Positions 1 to 12,021 of a stretch of DNA of 64,000 bases are shown in pieces. This DNA is from Augochlora pura. Its lineage: Eukaryota; Arthropoda; Insecta; Hymenoptera; Halictidae. Under the pieces are notes generated by a model. The model searched no databases. It was given only the letters and a program-made list of their open reading frames with translations, and was not told where the DNA came from. A program made the translations under genes and the position numbers. The number at the start of each line of letters is the position of its first letter. Positions within the stretch are counted from its first letter, which is position 1. The stretch covers positions 15,799,714 through 15,863,713 of the forward strand of contig NC_135777.1 of assembly GCF_028453695.1 (NCBI RefSeq), given 5' to 3'.

Positions 1-117
1 ATAGCATGGTTGTGTTGATAAATAAAAAATATTTTGTCATTGTTGTTTAAATTAACAACCAATGCAATTTGCATAATATATATTTTAGCTGTAAGTGTAA
101 CTTATCTATATTTTTAG

Positions 118-1314
118 AATGTATTCCACCATCATTACGTTTCTTTTCTGGTAATGAACAAGTTGATCTAGCAAGAAAAATGCAAGAAGATCCTTTATAT
201 GCTATAAAAAAGAAGGAAATGGAAACAAGAAATCAGTTGTTGAAAAATCCTGTTAAATTAAAACAATTGAGACAATTGGTAAGTAAACATGACTTTAGAA
301 AATGTTCAATAAACAGTAGTTATTAAATTATTAATCTTTTAGCTGGAGCAACAGTCAAAAAAAAGTAAAATTGAAAAGAAAAAAAAAAGGAAAAAACAGA
401 AACAAGATATAGACAGTGATGATGAAACACAATTAGATATGTTATTAGCTGCTAAATACAAAAAGTTAAAAGACAAAATTAATGATGAAGACTTGATGAA
501 ATCAATGAAGAAAATCAAACATAAACGAAAGAAAAAGAGGAAAGAGAGTGAAAGTAGTTCAAGCAGTGAATCTGACAGTAGTTCTGAAGATGATACAAGT
601 GATGAAAGTACAGAAAAACGTACAAAGGAAAAGAGAAGCAGAAATAAGGAAAATGGTATTCAGTCCAAGAAAAATGATAGAGAAAAATATTCTGAAAAAT
701 TTGACAAAAGAGATGAGAGAAGAGGAAAAGTATCCGAGAAGCGATCGAGGAACCGTAGTTCAAGCAAAGAAAGGAGCGATAGCTCAAATCGGAGGAAGAG
801 ATATAGAGAATTTAAAAGAGATGAAGATAAAAATAGGCATAAAGAATATCAACATAATACTTTTCGAAATAAGGAACATAATTCACATAAAAGTGAATAC
901 AGTAACAGAAATACTACTGGGAATAAATATATTATAAGTAAATTAAATTATAAAGAGAGTACTAATTCATTTGCTAGTGCTATTCAAGAGAAATATAAAG
1001 ATGGGAATCGGTATAAAGATCAAAGGAATCCTAAGAAAAGATCCAATCTTACGGAAGAAGAAAAAGAAAGACGTAGACAGGAAATGATGGCAAATGCAAC
1101 ATGGAGGGATAAGGAAAGGGAAAAGAATGTTAAAAAGTATACAGAAGATGAAAAGAAAGAAATCGACAATGGCAAAGGATATAACCAAGACTTTGTTAGG
1201 AAACATTTAGCTGCTGCTGCAGAATTAGGGTCAGTAGCGTCACGGATTAAAGCAAATATAAATAATATACAGCGAAGTGGAAGGGCGATGGATACAAATT
1301 TTGCTAAAAGATGA
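118..1314 (+). CDS. CWC25: Pre-mRNA-splicing factor CWC25 homologue (5' part missing)
   Basis: Two exons are visible: 118-278 and 343-1314, stop TGA at 1312-1314. The first begins after a TTTTTAG acceptor at 116-117, so the N-terminal CIR part lies left of the window. The intron 279-342 is GTAAGT...TTTTAG. The protein has the CWC25 middle block (QEDPLYAIKKKE, LLKNPVKLKQL), a long Lys/Arg/Ser/Glu-rich stretch typical of splicing proteins, and the conserved C-terminal block (ERRRQEMMANATWR, then AMDTNFAKR at the end). Known family role: CWC25 joins the spliceosome before the first transesterification and stabilises the branch helix in the active site. It is convergent with PHKB, leaving about 300 bp for both 3' ends. 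Identification is firm; the upstream exons cannot be seen. Confidence 0.9.
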
Positions 1315-1610
1315 TTTTTGACACTCCCTTACATTTGTACAGCTGCATATAGATTTCATTTCAGTTTCCTTTTATATATTTAAAACTTTATTTTCTAACA
1401 CACATGCATTATGATTCGTACATAAATATAAATTTTAAATACAATTCCTGTAGCTTTTTTATAACTCCAATGTACATGTACGTATTTACATAAAACACAT
1501 ACTTGAAAAAATATACAAATATGTATGTATACATTTAACACAATCGGTCACTATTCTTATATAAATATAATTTGCTAACACATTTGGAAACAATATTTAC
1601 TATTATATAA

Positions 1611-4600
1611 CTATGTAATCTTGCACGTCTCTCGATTTTCAATTGCATCGTTGATATCATGAATAGTTGCAAAACACCCTCCAGTGAGCACATTATTAAC
1701 TATAGCTCTAGCAAGGTATCCAGTAGTTATTGAATAGTCGGCAGAGAAAAATGATGACATATCTTTAGTTTCTTCTATATTATGATCCTGAAAGATATTA
1801 GATATTTATTAAGAATGACAATAGATATTTATTTCTACACACATCCTATACATACCTTGCAATACATTTGAAAACTATCTTCAACAAGTTTATTAAGATT
1901 CAATTGCTTTTGAAAACTTAATTCCGGATTTCTAAGTAAAATTGTTGAGACCGTAGTAAGAAGCTGTGCAAGAAAAAGAATAATTTAATCCATTAAATTA
2001 AATTTGTCATAAAGATGACAATTGGAAGTAAATAAGAATTAATACCTCCACGATAATTTGACGATATTCTGGTAACTGTATATGATGAAGCAATGATTCT
2101 ACAAGTAATGCAAATGTCAGTTCAGAACGAGTCATATTAGAAAGAGTAGGTTGCTGAGGTAGCTCTTGCCCATTAACGCAAATACCACCTGGGCATCGTA
2201 ATAATACTTCCCAAACATAGTTATAAAAATGAGCGGGTACTCTACAGAGACATCCTTCAAGTCTTCTGCGACCCAAAACTGTGAGCCTATAATGGGTACG
2301 TACGTTCATTTATATAAAATTGATTATTTGTTAAATACTAACATGAATGAAATGTTGAAATTTTACCTTTTACTGCTTGCCCAATCTTTAACCGTCAGTA
2401 CTTTTATTAGGAATCGACGAATTTCAAAAGGACTATAATTTTCGATCGGTTTTGGATTTTTAACAAACATCTGTAAATACAGCTTTATTGCTTCTAAAAC
2501 CCACCTGTAAATAAATGCGATAATTATTGAAAATATTTTTACAAATATATCTGTAATGCAAGTGTTGTTATATACCCAATACGAATTTTCAATATTCCTT
2601 TAAACATTTCTGGGTTTCTTCCGATAAGTCTACCACAATATAATAAAACTTCTTGTTGAAGGACAGCTTGTACAACGTTATGTGGTTGAATTGTAGAGTA
2701 CATCACTGATTGAATTTCTGTTGGTGTCATTGGTTTATCAAATACTGTTTCTTCTTGGCCAATAACGCCAACCGTTATCTGATATTAAAAATGAATGAGA
2801 GTTAATGAAATATAATATAAATTTTGCCTAATCCTAATTCTATTATATATATTTGTTATTTCTTTTTATTAATTTATTTACTTCTCTATACATTGAGACC
2901 CCGCGCAAGGCGGTAGAATTGTAATTACCCCCGGGTATGTTTGTAAGCCCGGGAGAACATTTATTGATAAATAAATTTTGCTAAATGAAAATATCAAAAT
3001 TACCTGCTTTCCTTTAACAAGGACGCCTGTTATAAAAGGACTAATACTATCAACTGTGTGATTTAATAAACTACTGCAGTAACGGACAACCATCCAAAAT
3101 CTAAGACAACCTGCTTGTTGATACAACGATCTTAAATGATCACCAACTGAAATGAAACACCAGCTTAAGTATGCAATAAAATAGCATACCTATTTAATTT
3201 TTTAATATATAAAATAATACCTGTTATTCCATTAATCTCATAATTAATACCCTCTCGTTCCAATAAAATACCATACAGTTGACACAATGAATAAAGATTT
3301 TTGTTACTACGAATTTCAGTTAATATATCGTACAATGGCTCCTTCATGTAATACTGAAATATGAAATAATTAAAACAGATCTACAATTATGTAACTATCT
3401 CGAAGAAAAACTTACAGAATAATCTTTTATGTCTTCAGCATAAGTTAAAGCTTTGGGTACATCTGTGAGGCTTTGGTATCCAATATAATCATGTTCTAAT
3501 TGTTTGAATTGTGTAAGTTCAAGATCTGTTTCAATTGTGTTTATAAAATCCAAGTGTTCTATATTACATAAAAGCAAATTATATTAATACCCAATGAGCA
3601 TGAATTCATTACTTATTATGTAGTAATTACCAATGCATGAAGATGAAATGAGATTTTGCAAACGACCAATTCGAACTTTTGTTTTATCACAGTAACCTTT
3701 TTTTAGCATTGCAAAGAGGTCAAGCATTTCTTTGAATTGTGGATCTCTAAAGTAAGAATAAATATAAATAATTTATAATGATTGTAGTATATATTAATTG
3801 AAATTGCAACAAAAGTTAATAACTACCTCATGTGTTCTTCCCGTATTAGTAAACATACCGTAGGTCGACCAGAAAGTCGCCAATATTTACCCACAAATTG
3901 AAGTTCAGTTTTAATATCATCAATTAACAATGCCATATCTCTATAAAGATAAAATTCTGATACTTCAAATATCAAAGGATAACAGAGCACTGTCATGCCA
4001 CATACTCTATAAACCTAAAAGTAACTAATGATAATTTTTGTTTAAAATTATTGTTTCATACATTAAACATACCTTACTTGTACCCAAAGAACCAATTGGT
4101 CTAGCTGGTCGGCCTTGTAAATTTAATTTACTGTTTACACCTAATTTTTCATAAACTTTTACTAATTGCATAGATGATAATATTTGAACAGGTTCTACTT
4201 CGTGTGGAGTTTGCGTTTGTATACCATAAGTTGCCATCATAGCTTGTAGTCGCATAGACTCAGCAATAAGAACGATTTGCACTACAAGATCAGTATGAGT
4301 GCCCTGATGTACAAAAATGTTGTAATAGATAAATCATGCATCATTATAATGTAGTAAAAATATTTATAAAACAAAAAATGAACAATGCAGTAAATATTGT
4401 AAAACTAGAAGTGTTAAAAGAGATGATACAAATAGGAATATAGGCCATAGTACATAAAGAGTAATCACTGAAAAAGAAGAATGAGATAGTTACAACAAGC
4501 ATCACAAGAAGGATTAACTTAAATCATGCCTTCATTCAAGCTTCATGCACTATTACATTACCATAAAGCTTTAAGGATATATATATATATATATATATGT

Positions 4601-7050
4601 ATAATATAAGAACTACCAATATAATAGTAAACAAGGAATAGTGATTGGAAAAGTCTAAATATTCTACTAGGCATGTTTCATTATTTAACTATTTTGAAAG
4701 CTTCAAATATGTATACAGTATTTAAATAGTGCTAAAGTGTCAATCTAATTCACAGACTTCAAAAGAAAATATATGCAAGAAGACTGAAATACACATACAA
4801 ATATCATCATTTACTTACAATACTGGGTTTAGCCTGTATGGAATAAACATAAGCAAAATAATTTACACAAATGATAATTTAATAGAAGAAGTATGCACAT
4901 TCTTACTTACTTGAAAAGCTGAATACCTTCCAGCTTTCCGTGGTCTATTATATGAAGGTAGATATCGTCGAATTGGATCTAATTCATTGATGTGTAGCAA
5001 ACCAGCAGTAAGTAATTGTGCAATTACAAACATAGCTTGATTCCACAGATAGATGGGTATGGGTTCAGAATCTCCAGAACCTCTTCGCCCTCTTCCTTCA
5101 TTGCTTGCTATACGAAACGTACTACCAGGATCATTTCTTTCTGCTTCCAAATTCTCTTCAGATACATAGTAATACATGGGTATTACAGGATCTATTTAAT
5201 TTTAAAAAGTGTAATAGTATTCTTATCCTATTATATGTACTTAAATTTATTGTCATGGTAATATACCTCCATTGATATCTTTTTGTATTCTTTCTTTCAA
5301 TAAATTTTGATATTGTTCAACTTGCTCTGGCAAAGTTTTAAAAACTCCATCTATTATCATGAAAATGTAAAACAGAGGCCATTCACATTCAATATTATCG
5401 AATTCCTATATCAGAAAAGAAAGTTTTTTAACACCGAATTAATGGTATTATAAAAAATAACACAATTATTTAAGGTAGAGTTAAATTCATTGACTTAAAT
5501 TCATTACTAACAATCAAATACATCAGAGACCTTGATTTCACCAGATTTGTAATAGCGACGATCTTTGGATTCTAAAATTGTTTTATATCCATCTCTTCCA
5601 AATCTCTTAAAACCATAATTGCCTTTCAATCTGCCAACTATGTTTGCCTTTGTCTCACTGTACAGTACATCTTCATGAGTAGCAAATGCAGGGAAAGATA
5701 TTGTTGGCAATAAAGCTGCATCTACGCTCTACATATATATAAGTAATGATAAATACTTCGTAGAAGAAAGTTTTTGTGATTATTGCTTACCTTTGAACTT
5801 GATTCTCTTGGAAGCATTGTTTCAAAAATACTACGGTTCCGATTGTGTGCATCAATATCAACATAAATAACTGACCAAGAAGCTCCTTTCTCTCCAAATA
5901 AATTACATCCATTGATAGCCTCAAGAGCACTTTTTGCTATACCAATAGAACTTGCATGAATTTCAGGTGTACCATCATTATATCTGCTACCACGTTCCCA
6001 CATGCCATAGTCTGGTGTACGATATGCTCTTTCTACATAATATACAAGATTTTGTATGAAAGCTACTTCATCTTGTGTATATATAATTTGCAATCCGGAA
6101 GAAATCATTTGTACAAGAAATATTAAATATAGGGAAACAATATCAATCTAGAAAAGATAAAGTACAATGTAACAATTATGTATTATAAACTACTTTTTCA
6201 TAAAACTTTCAATAACATAAATATCAGATTAATATCATATATTTAAAGTGATATAGACAAACAATTATGGGAAAGTATTATATTGTATGTTATATTTACT
6301 TGTAAGTGATTGTAAGCAACATCATTAAAAATCTCATCACCAGTATCTAAGTGAAATTTACAATGCAAGGCAAAACGATTACATTGATTACGCTTAAATA
6401 ATTCTATTCTGGAAGATTGTTTCACCCAACATTCTAAAATTCCACGCATACATTTTACTGCTGATTGACCAAGTTCATATGATTTTCCACGATCATCATC
6501 TATTCGCCTAAATCATAAGGAATATATATAGAATTATAAATATTGTAAAAGATATAATAATACATAGCATAATTACCTATATGCTTGATATAAACTCCAA
6601 ATAGCAGCAGCACAATAAATACTTTCTCGTACACTTCCTACAACTTTATCACTTGAAACTTGTGGAAACAATCCTGTGATACAGCTTTGATAACGCAATA
6701 ATTGCCTTTTAACTAATGGATATGTATAGAATTTATATGTAGAATAAAAATATTAAATCAATGACAATATAATTAAAAGATAAATATTCATACCTATTCC
6801 ATAATAAATGTCAAGTTGACGAACAGTATCTTCATAATTTGTTATTTTGAGGAACATATCAATGTCCAAATCAATAATACTACCTTGTCGTACATTTCTA
6901 ATTTGGGAAAATCTGGCAAATGGAAGAATACAAATATTTATTTAAAATAATTGTTTTACAATAAAAATAATAAATTTTATCAAAAGTTCAAAAAGCACAA
7001 AAAATTGTAAACCTTTTTATATTTGTAGGTGTTGTAACGAGAGATGTCAT
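1611..7050 (-). CDS. PHKB: Phosphorylase b kinase regulatory subunit beta
   Basis: I assembled 19 coding exons on the minus strand: 7050-7013, 6912-6794, 6712-6577, 6507-6300, 6147-5791, 5728-5531, 5405-5267, 5191-4911, 4303-4073, 4014-3827, 3746-3631, 3558-3416, 3353-3221, 3146-3004, 2778-2576, 2504-2367, 2286-2046, 1963-1856 and 1787-1611. They total 3297 nt, or 1098 residues, about normal for the family. Blocks MISSGLQIIYTQDEVAFIQ, YGIQTQTPHEVEP and PQQPTLSNMT match the beta rather than the alpha subunit. The N-terminal half is the glucoamylase-like domain. The protein ends in CKIT, a CaaX farnesylation motif as in vertebrate beta. Known role: scaffold and regulatory subunit of the hexadecameric kinase that activates glycogen phosphorylase. 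The exon 6 donor (GTCTCT) is weak, and a second in-frame donor lies 9 nt downstream. Start chosen as the first ATG of the first recognisable exon; non-coding 5' exons are possible. Confidence 0.95.
4577..4598. repeat. (AT)11 microsatellite in a PHKB intron
   Basis: Uninterrupted AT dinucleotide run inside the 607-bp PHKB intron between exons 8 and 9. It is likely polymorphic in length; no function is inferred. Confidence 0.9.
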
Positions 7051-8352
7051 CTTATTTGAAGTAATTAAACTTAAATTTTTCTTTTATTATTTCTGGTCGT
7101 TCGCACTGTACATAATCATATTACGAACATTAATTTCATTTATTATTTGTAAGCAATAACATATTTAAAAGGGAAGTTTTAAAATATTCTACACTTCGAT
7201 ATACGAGATAAATCTGTTTGAAGGCGACGATTAAAATAGTAAAAACTCTTTTTCAGTGTATCATATATATACATTAACCTTGACTAACGACGACTTTTCA
7301 ACGATTGTTTTGCTCATATATACTGTAACCAAATGTAATTGGCACAGAAGATCTTACGTATTACACTCAGATTTATAAATAGATATAAAAAAATTTTCTG
7401 CGATGTTATTTTCTATTTACTTAATATTTATGAAAAATTATAATATTTTTACTAATTATTCATACAAAAATGTCTTATAATTTAATAAATATCATTGCTC
7501 GTAACAAATGGTAACACAACTTACCTAATATGTAAAAATTAATATTTCCCGGTAATTAACTTTTCTTAATTATTTTGACAGGTCACGTGTAATTATTTAT
7601 ATGTATAAAACTATATAACATATATAACTATATTGTAAATGTCTCACATGTGAGCCCACACATAACATTCTCTTTCCACAATTATTGCCAAAGTATATTG
7701 CGTTCTCTGAAAAGTGTATTTCAAGGAAACTCAAATCTATTATAAATAACAACACTGAATGTAACCATATATTTGATTGCATTATTTTTTATTTTATGAT
7801 CATTCTAGAGATTATCAAATTTGCTTATTTTATATTTGTTAATAATCTCTATAATCTATTTTTGTTATGATAAAAAAAGACAGATGTTACAAATATTTTT
7901 GATGATATTATAGGTTGTATAAAATTTATAAATCCTTTCAATGATTTTTAAGTACATATTACTAAATATTACCTCCAACGTTAAGCTGTAATTGTTAGCT
8001 ACAATTAAACTGTACAATTATTAAATAAAATGAAAACAAATTTAAGTTGTATCGCATAAATTCCTTTGTTGTTTGAATTTAAAATCGAATTTCCGCTTTT
8101 TCATAAATATTTCTGAAAGACTGACCAATGAATTTTCTTATTCTAATAGAAAAATGTATGGTGAATGAAAATTCACCTTAAAAGATAGTTGTGAATAAGA
8201 TTTGCGCTTGATCCGTTTTCTCGAGAAACATTTTTAGAATGTGTTACGGAACACGCACGATTGTCGTGACAGAAAATTGAGTCAGTTCCGCAAGCAGACC
8301 GCGAAAGGAGTCGTGTCTCTGTCCCGTTTAGAATTACAAAGTATCCTCATAC
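7051..8352. other. Shared upstream region of PHKB and AGFG1
   Basis: The two genes diverge from this 1.3 kb AT-rich stretch, which must hold both promoters and 5' UTRs. No clear TATA box or conserved motif can be assigned. The part next to AGFG1 (about 8190-8350) is less AT-rich and is probably its 5' UTR. The ORF-like stretches here have no recognisable product. Confidence 0.6.
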
Positions 8353-10908
8353 ATGATGGCTTCTGCGAAGAGAAAGCAAGACGAGAAATATTTGAAAATA
8401 TTACGCGAGCTGGTCTCGCAACCCGGTAACAAAGAATGTTTCGACTGCCATCAGCGAGGTCCAACTTACGTCAACATGACAATCGGTTCGTTTGTCTGTA
8501 CTTCTTGTTCTGGTATGCTGTAAGTACTTGTTATTTCTAAGAATCCAATAAAGTGTAACAACATCCTTCGTCATCATCTACATTGATGAAACGATTATTT
8601 GACTCGTTGCCTTTTCGTGTCAAAAGCAAGGGTGGCTTTGCATTTTTCTCGTAAGAAACTCGATGATCATCAATTCGAGATTAATACAAACTAAATGTCA
8701 ACAGTTCAAAGATGTTAGATAGGTCATTTCATTATTTATGAAAAAGTATAATATTACCAATGTTATGTGTAAGTAATTATATTTTGTTGAAACACGTGCT
8801 ACAAACGCGTTTTACTATTACTCTGTATCACAGATTGTGAGTCATTATAAAACGTTCGCGTTCGCACTCAGGAAGTTAACATACTATCAGCATCAGTGTT
8901 TTCTTTGTGCGTAGTTCATGTTATCAATGGTCAAAATGTTACATTCATACATGATGAAGAAGATCAGTGGTTGTATCAGAAAGTTTATAGACCAAGTTTG
9001 ATTGCGACATAGAGATGCGTATAAAATATAGATCAGTCTATGATAAATTGTATGATACTATAAATATAATTTGTAATTACAAGAAATATGATTTAATTGA
9101 AAATCGTTTTATAATTTAATTAATATTATTTCTCATTAATTATAAATTTTATAGCTTTTAGTACAAGACATACATTTTTAAAGCACATAAATATGATTAC
9201 ACATTGGTATTTCAACATGCAATATTATCTTTGTTTAATTAAAAAATAACATTGATTATTCCTTTTTTATAATTATGTTATTTGATTAAATTTAAGTAAA
9301 CATTAATAGCTGGATATATTAATTTAGAATAAATATTATAATGTACTTTAGATAACATTTTTTTTATATAAATGAATAAATTAATTCTCATTTTTATTTT
9401 CTACATCTTTTGGTATATTTTACATGTTTACCTTAATCACTAATTCTGTTAATCTTGTGTGTTTGTAATCAAACTAAAACTTAACCAGAAGAAATACTTT
9501 GAATATAAGATATACTAACATTATTAGTTTCATTTAATATTACAGGCGGGGTTTGACACCACCACATAGAGTGAAATCTATTTCTGTGGCAACATTTACA
9601 CAAGAAGAGATAGATTTTATAAAGGAACGTGGTAATGAATATTGCAGGAGGACATGGTTGGGATTAATGAATCCAAATTCTCCTCAAATCCTAGATACAA
9701 AAGATGAACAAAAAATGAAAGATTTAATGAGTGCAAAATATGAGTTTAAAAGATACTATTTGGATCCATCCATGGCAAATCAAAAGTCACAATCATCAAA
9801 TCAAACTAACATTCCAAGGGTCCCCCACTCTGGGACATCTAATTTATCACCTACATCTGCCACAAAATCAAGCAATTCTGAGTCAGTTAATTCTAATAAC
9901 TTCTCAGCTGATTTTGTAGCTGATTTCAGCAAAGTTCCTGATCCATTTATTACTACTACAGCACCTGCGAACAAACTCAGTCAACCAATTGTACCTCAGC
10001 CATTTTTTGCCAATTTTGACAACAATCCTATTTTTAATAGTTCAAAAAATACAAGTAAATCATAAACTTATTTTACTATGTTATTCACATAAATTAAAGT
10101 AATATAATTTTATTAATAATTACTAATTTTGCTTTAGATATTGAATCTTTAAGCCCTTTTAATCAATCTACAATAAATTCTACAAATGCAATGAATGCAA
10201 ATGGAACAAATATGCCTCCATCAGAAGATCGTTATGCAGCATTGAAAGATTTAGATTCCTTAATGAAACAAACTCAATTGAAAGATGAAACTATAACAAC
10301 AATAAATACATCTACATGGAATACTAATAATGGTATACTTTCTTTTTTATACAATTAATTTAATTTATCAGTATATTTAAAATTTATTTTGTTATTACCA
10401 CTTTTCTAGCTTCAAATTCAATTTGGAATGTTGGAAATCAAACTGCACATGTAATATCAAATCCTTTTGCTGCTTCTGATTTATGGCGACCATCAGCTAA
10501 TGTAGTAAATAATAATACACAATCAATTGATACCTCTCTATGTAATCCCATTAATCCATTTAAACCAGTACAATTTCCTATGAATAATGGTAAGTTTCTG
10601 TTTAAATAATATAGAATAATGTATATTAGAAATCAAAGATAATTTAAATCATTGTAAACACTTCAGATTCACAATGGGTAGGTATTGGACCATCCAGTAA
10701 CAGAGATGTAATTCAATTTAGTCAATTAATGGCAAACAAAGTATGGCAACCTACTCTTCCAGCATATCATGCAAATCCTTTTATGGTAAATATATTTAAT
10801 GTCCTTTTAATGTTGTATTTATAAAACACTTTTATGTACATATCAATTTTTCAGGTTGGTTCTGGTGTGAGCAACATGACAAGAAATTCGAATAATCCTT
10901 TCTTATGA
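8353..10908 (+). CDS. AGFG1: ArfGAP and FG/NPF-repeat protein, AGFG1 (drongo) type
   Basis: Six exons: 8353-8519, 9546-10054, 10138-10332, 10410-10589, 10667-10785 and 10855-10908. They total 1224 nt, 407 residues. The N-terminus is a complete ArfGAP zinc finger: Cys29-x2-Cys32-x16-Cys49-x2-Cys52, then RGLTPPHRVKSIS with the usual Arg. The rest is low-complexity Asn/Ser/Thr-rich, with four NPF motifs near the C-terminus (NPFAAS, NPFKP, NPFM and a terminal NPFL) and one DPF. In the vertebrate family NPF motifs bind EH domains of EPS15-type endocytic proteins; the fly orthologue is drongo. Two ATGs are adjacent (8353 and 8356) and an in-frame TAG lies at 8329-8331, so the start is well fixed. 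Intron 1 is about 1 kb. Note the AATAAA at 11102. Confidence 0.95.
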
Positions 10909-12021
10909 TTAAGTAAGCATAAGTTTTTAATGGAATTAAGAACAAATAATGCAGACCTAAAGTATGTTTAGATTAGGGCAATTGTTTATATATGTGACCT
11001 TATTGGCAATTAGTGCCATTAACTTTTATCCCCAGGAGCACCAATCTCTTATTCATATAACTAAAATAATACTTTTATTTATGAATATAATATACACGTT
11101 AAATAAAGATTAATATTTGTTACCAATTATGGAAGTATTACATCCATTACAATTATTTCTGTAAACAATCGTTTTGTATAGAATTTTAAAAAATTTAATC
11201 CAATATTACCAATTTGCTTTTAAAAGAAATTTATTTATACAATTAAAAGTCATTATAAATATTAAATCTATGTACTTTGAATACATAAAGAAGAGAAACA
11301 TTTTCGCTTTTTAAAACACATTCACGCAAGAATTACAATGTTTTCATGTTAAAAGTACATAAAATTTATTTTTATAAAATGTGTATAACATTAGTCGTAC
11401 AATGCATAAGGACTGAGAAGAAAAAAATATTTTACCTGATGCACACTTAAATACAGTTTATTTACTTAAAAATTTCTAATAAATACAAAATCACAAATGA
11501 ACACTTAGTCTTTGTCATAATTCAATACCAATAGACTCAGAGTAGAGATCCCACTTAATCGGTCATAATTGCATGATAATTAATCATTATTTCATCATTA
11601 CACTTGCAGTCTACATTATGTGTAGTTTGTAAATATATTATTAATCGTAATAACATGGTCGGTTGTGTTTTACAATTACATATGGATATAAAGAGAAGCC
11701 TTGTGTGTCACTAGTCAAATGTCGTATAGCTGCCGTACAAATGTTTTACTTGTTTTCCTTAACTTTGTAGTTTCGTTTGCTAAATAGTTTGGAAGCTCCA
11801 ATGAATGGTAAGAATTGCTGATGGCAATTACTTAGAGTAATAAATTATTTATCAGTGTAAATGGTCAAACAATCAAGAAACACTAATATATGAGTTCACC
11901 AATTATGTTAATTGTTGTGTATAAACATACGAGATGTGTGATATTGATATTACTAGGCAGGCGTCAAGTATCTTAAAGATACGTTTCAAAGCGCATGGAC
12001 CGTTTCATGGCACGAATTCAC
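10909..12021. other. Convergent 3' regions of AGFG1 and dock
   Basis: AT-rich sequence between the two stop codons. An AATAAA for AGFG1 lies at 11102. Several AATAAA on the minus strand (TTTATT around 11229 and 11456) could serve dock. No ORF or RNA gene recognised. Confidence 0.6.
11102..11107 (+). terminator. Likely AGFG1 polyadenylation signal
   Basis: Canonical AATAAA 194 nt after the AGFG1 stop codon, in AT-rich sequence. Placement fits a short 3' UTR, but cleavage is not shown. Confidence 0.55.

Noticed and set aside
515..1206. Open frames antisense to, or in other frames of, CWC25
   Set aside because: They are shadows of the Lys/Glu-rich CWC25 coding sequence and have no independent signals.
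8241..8464. 62- and 60-codon frames over AGFG1 exon 1
   Set aside because: The ArfGAP frame starting at 8353 explains this sequence; the others are shadows.
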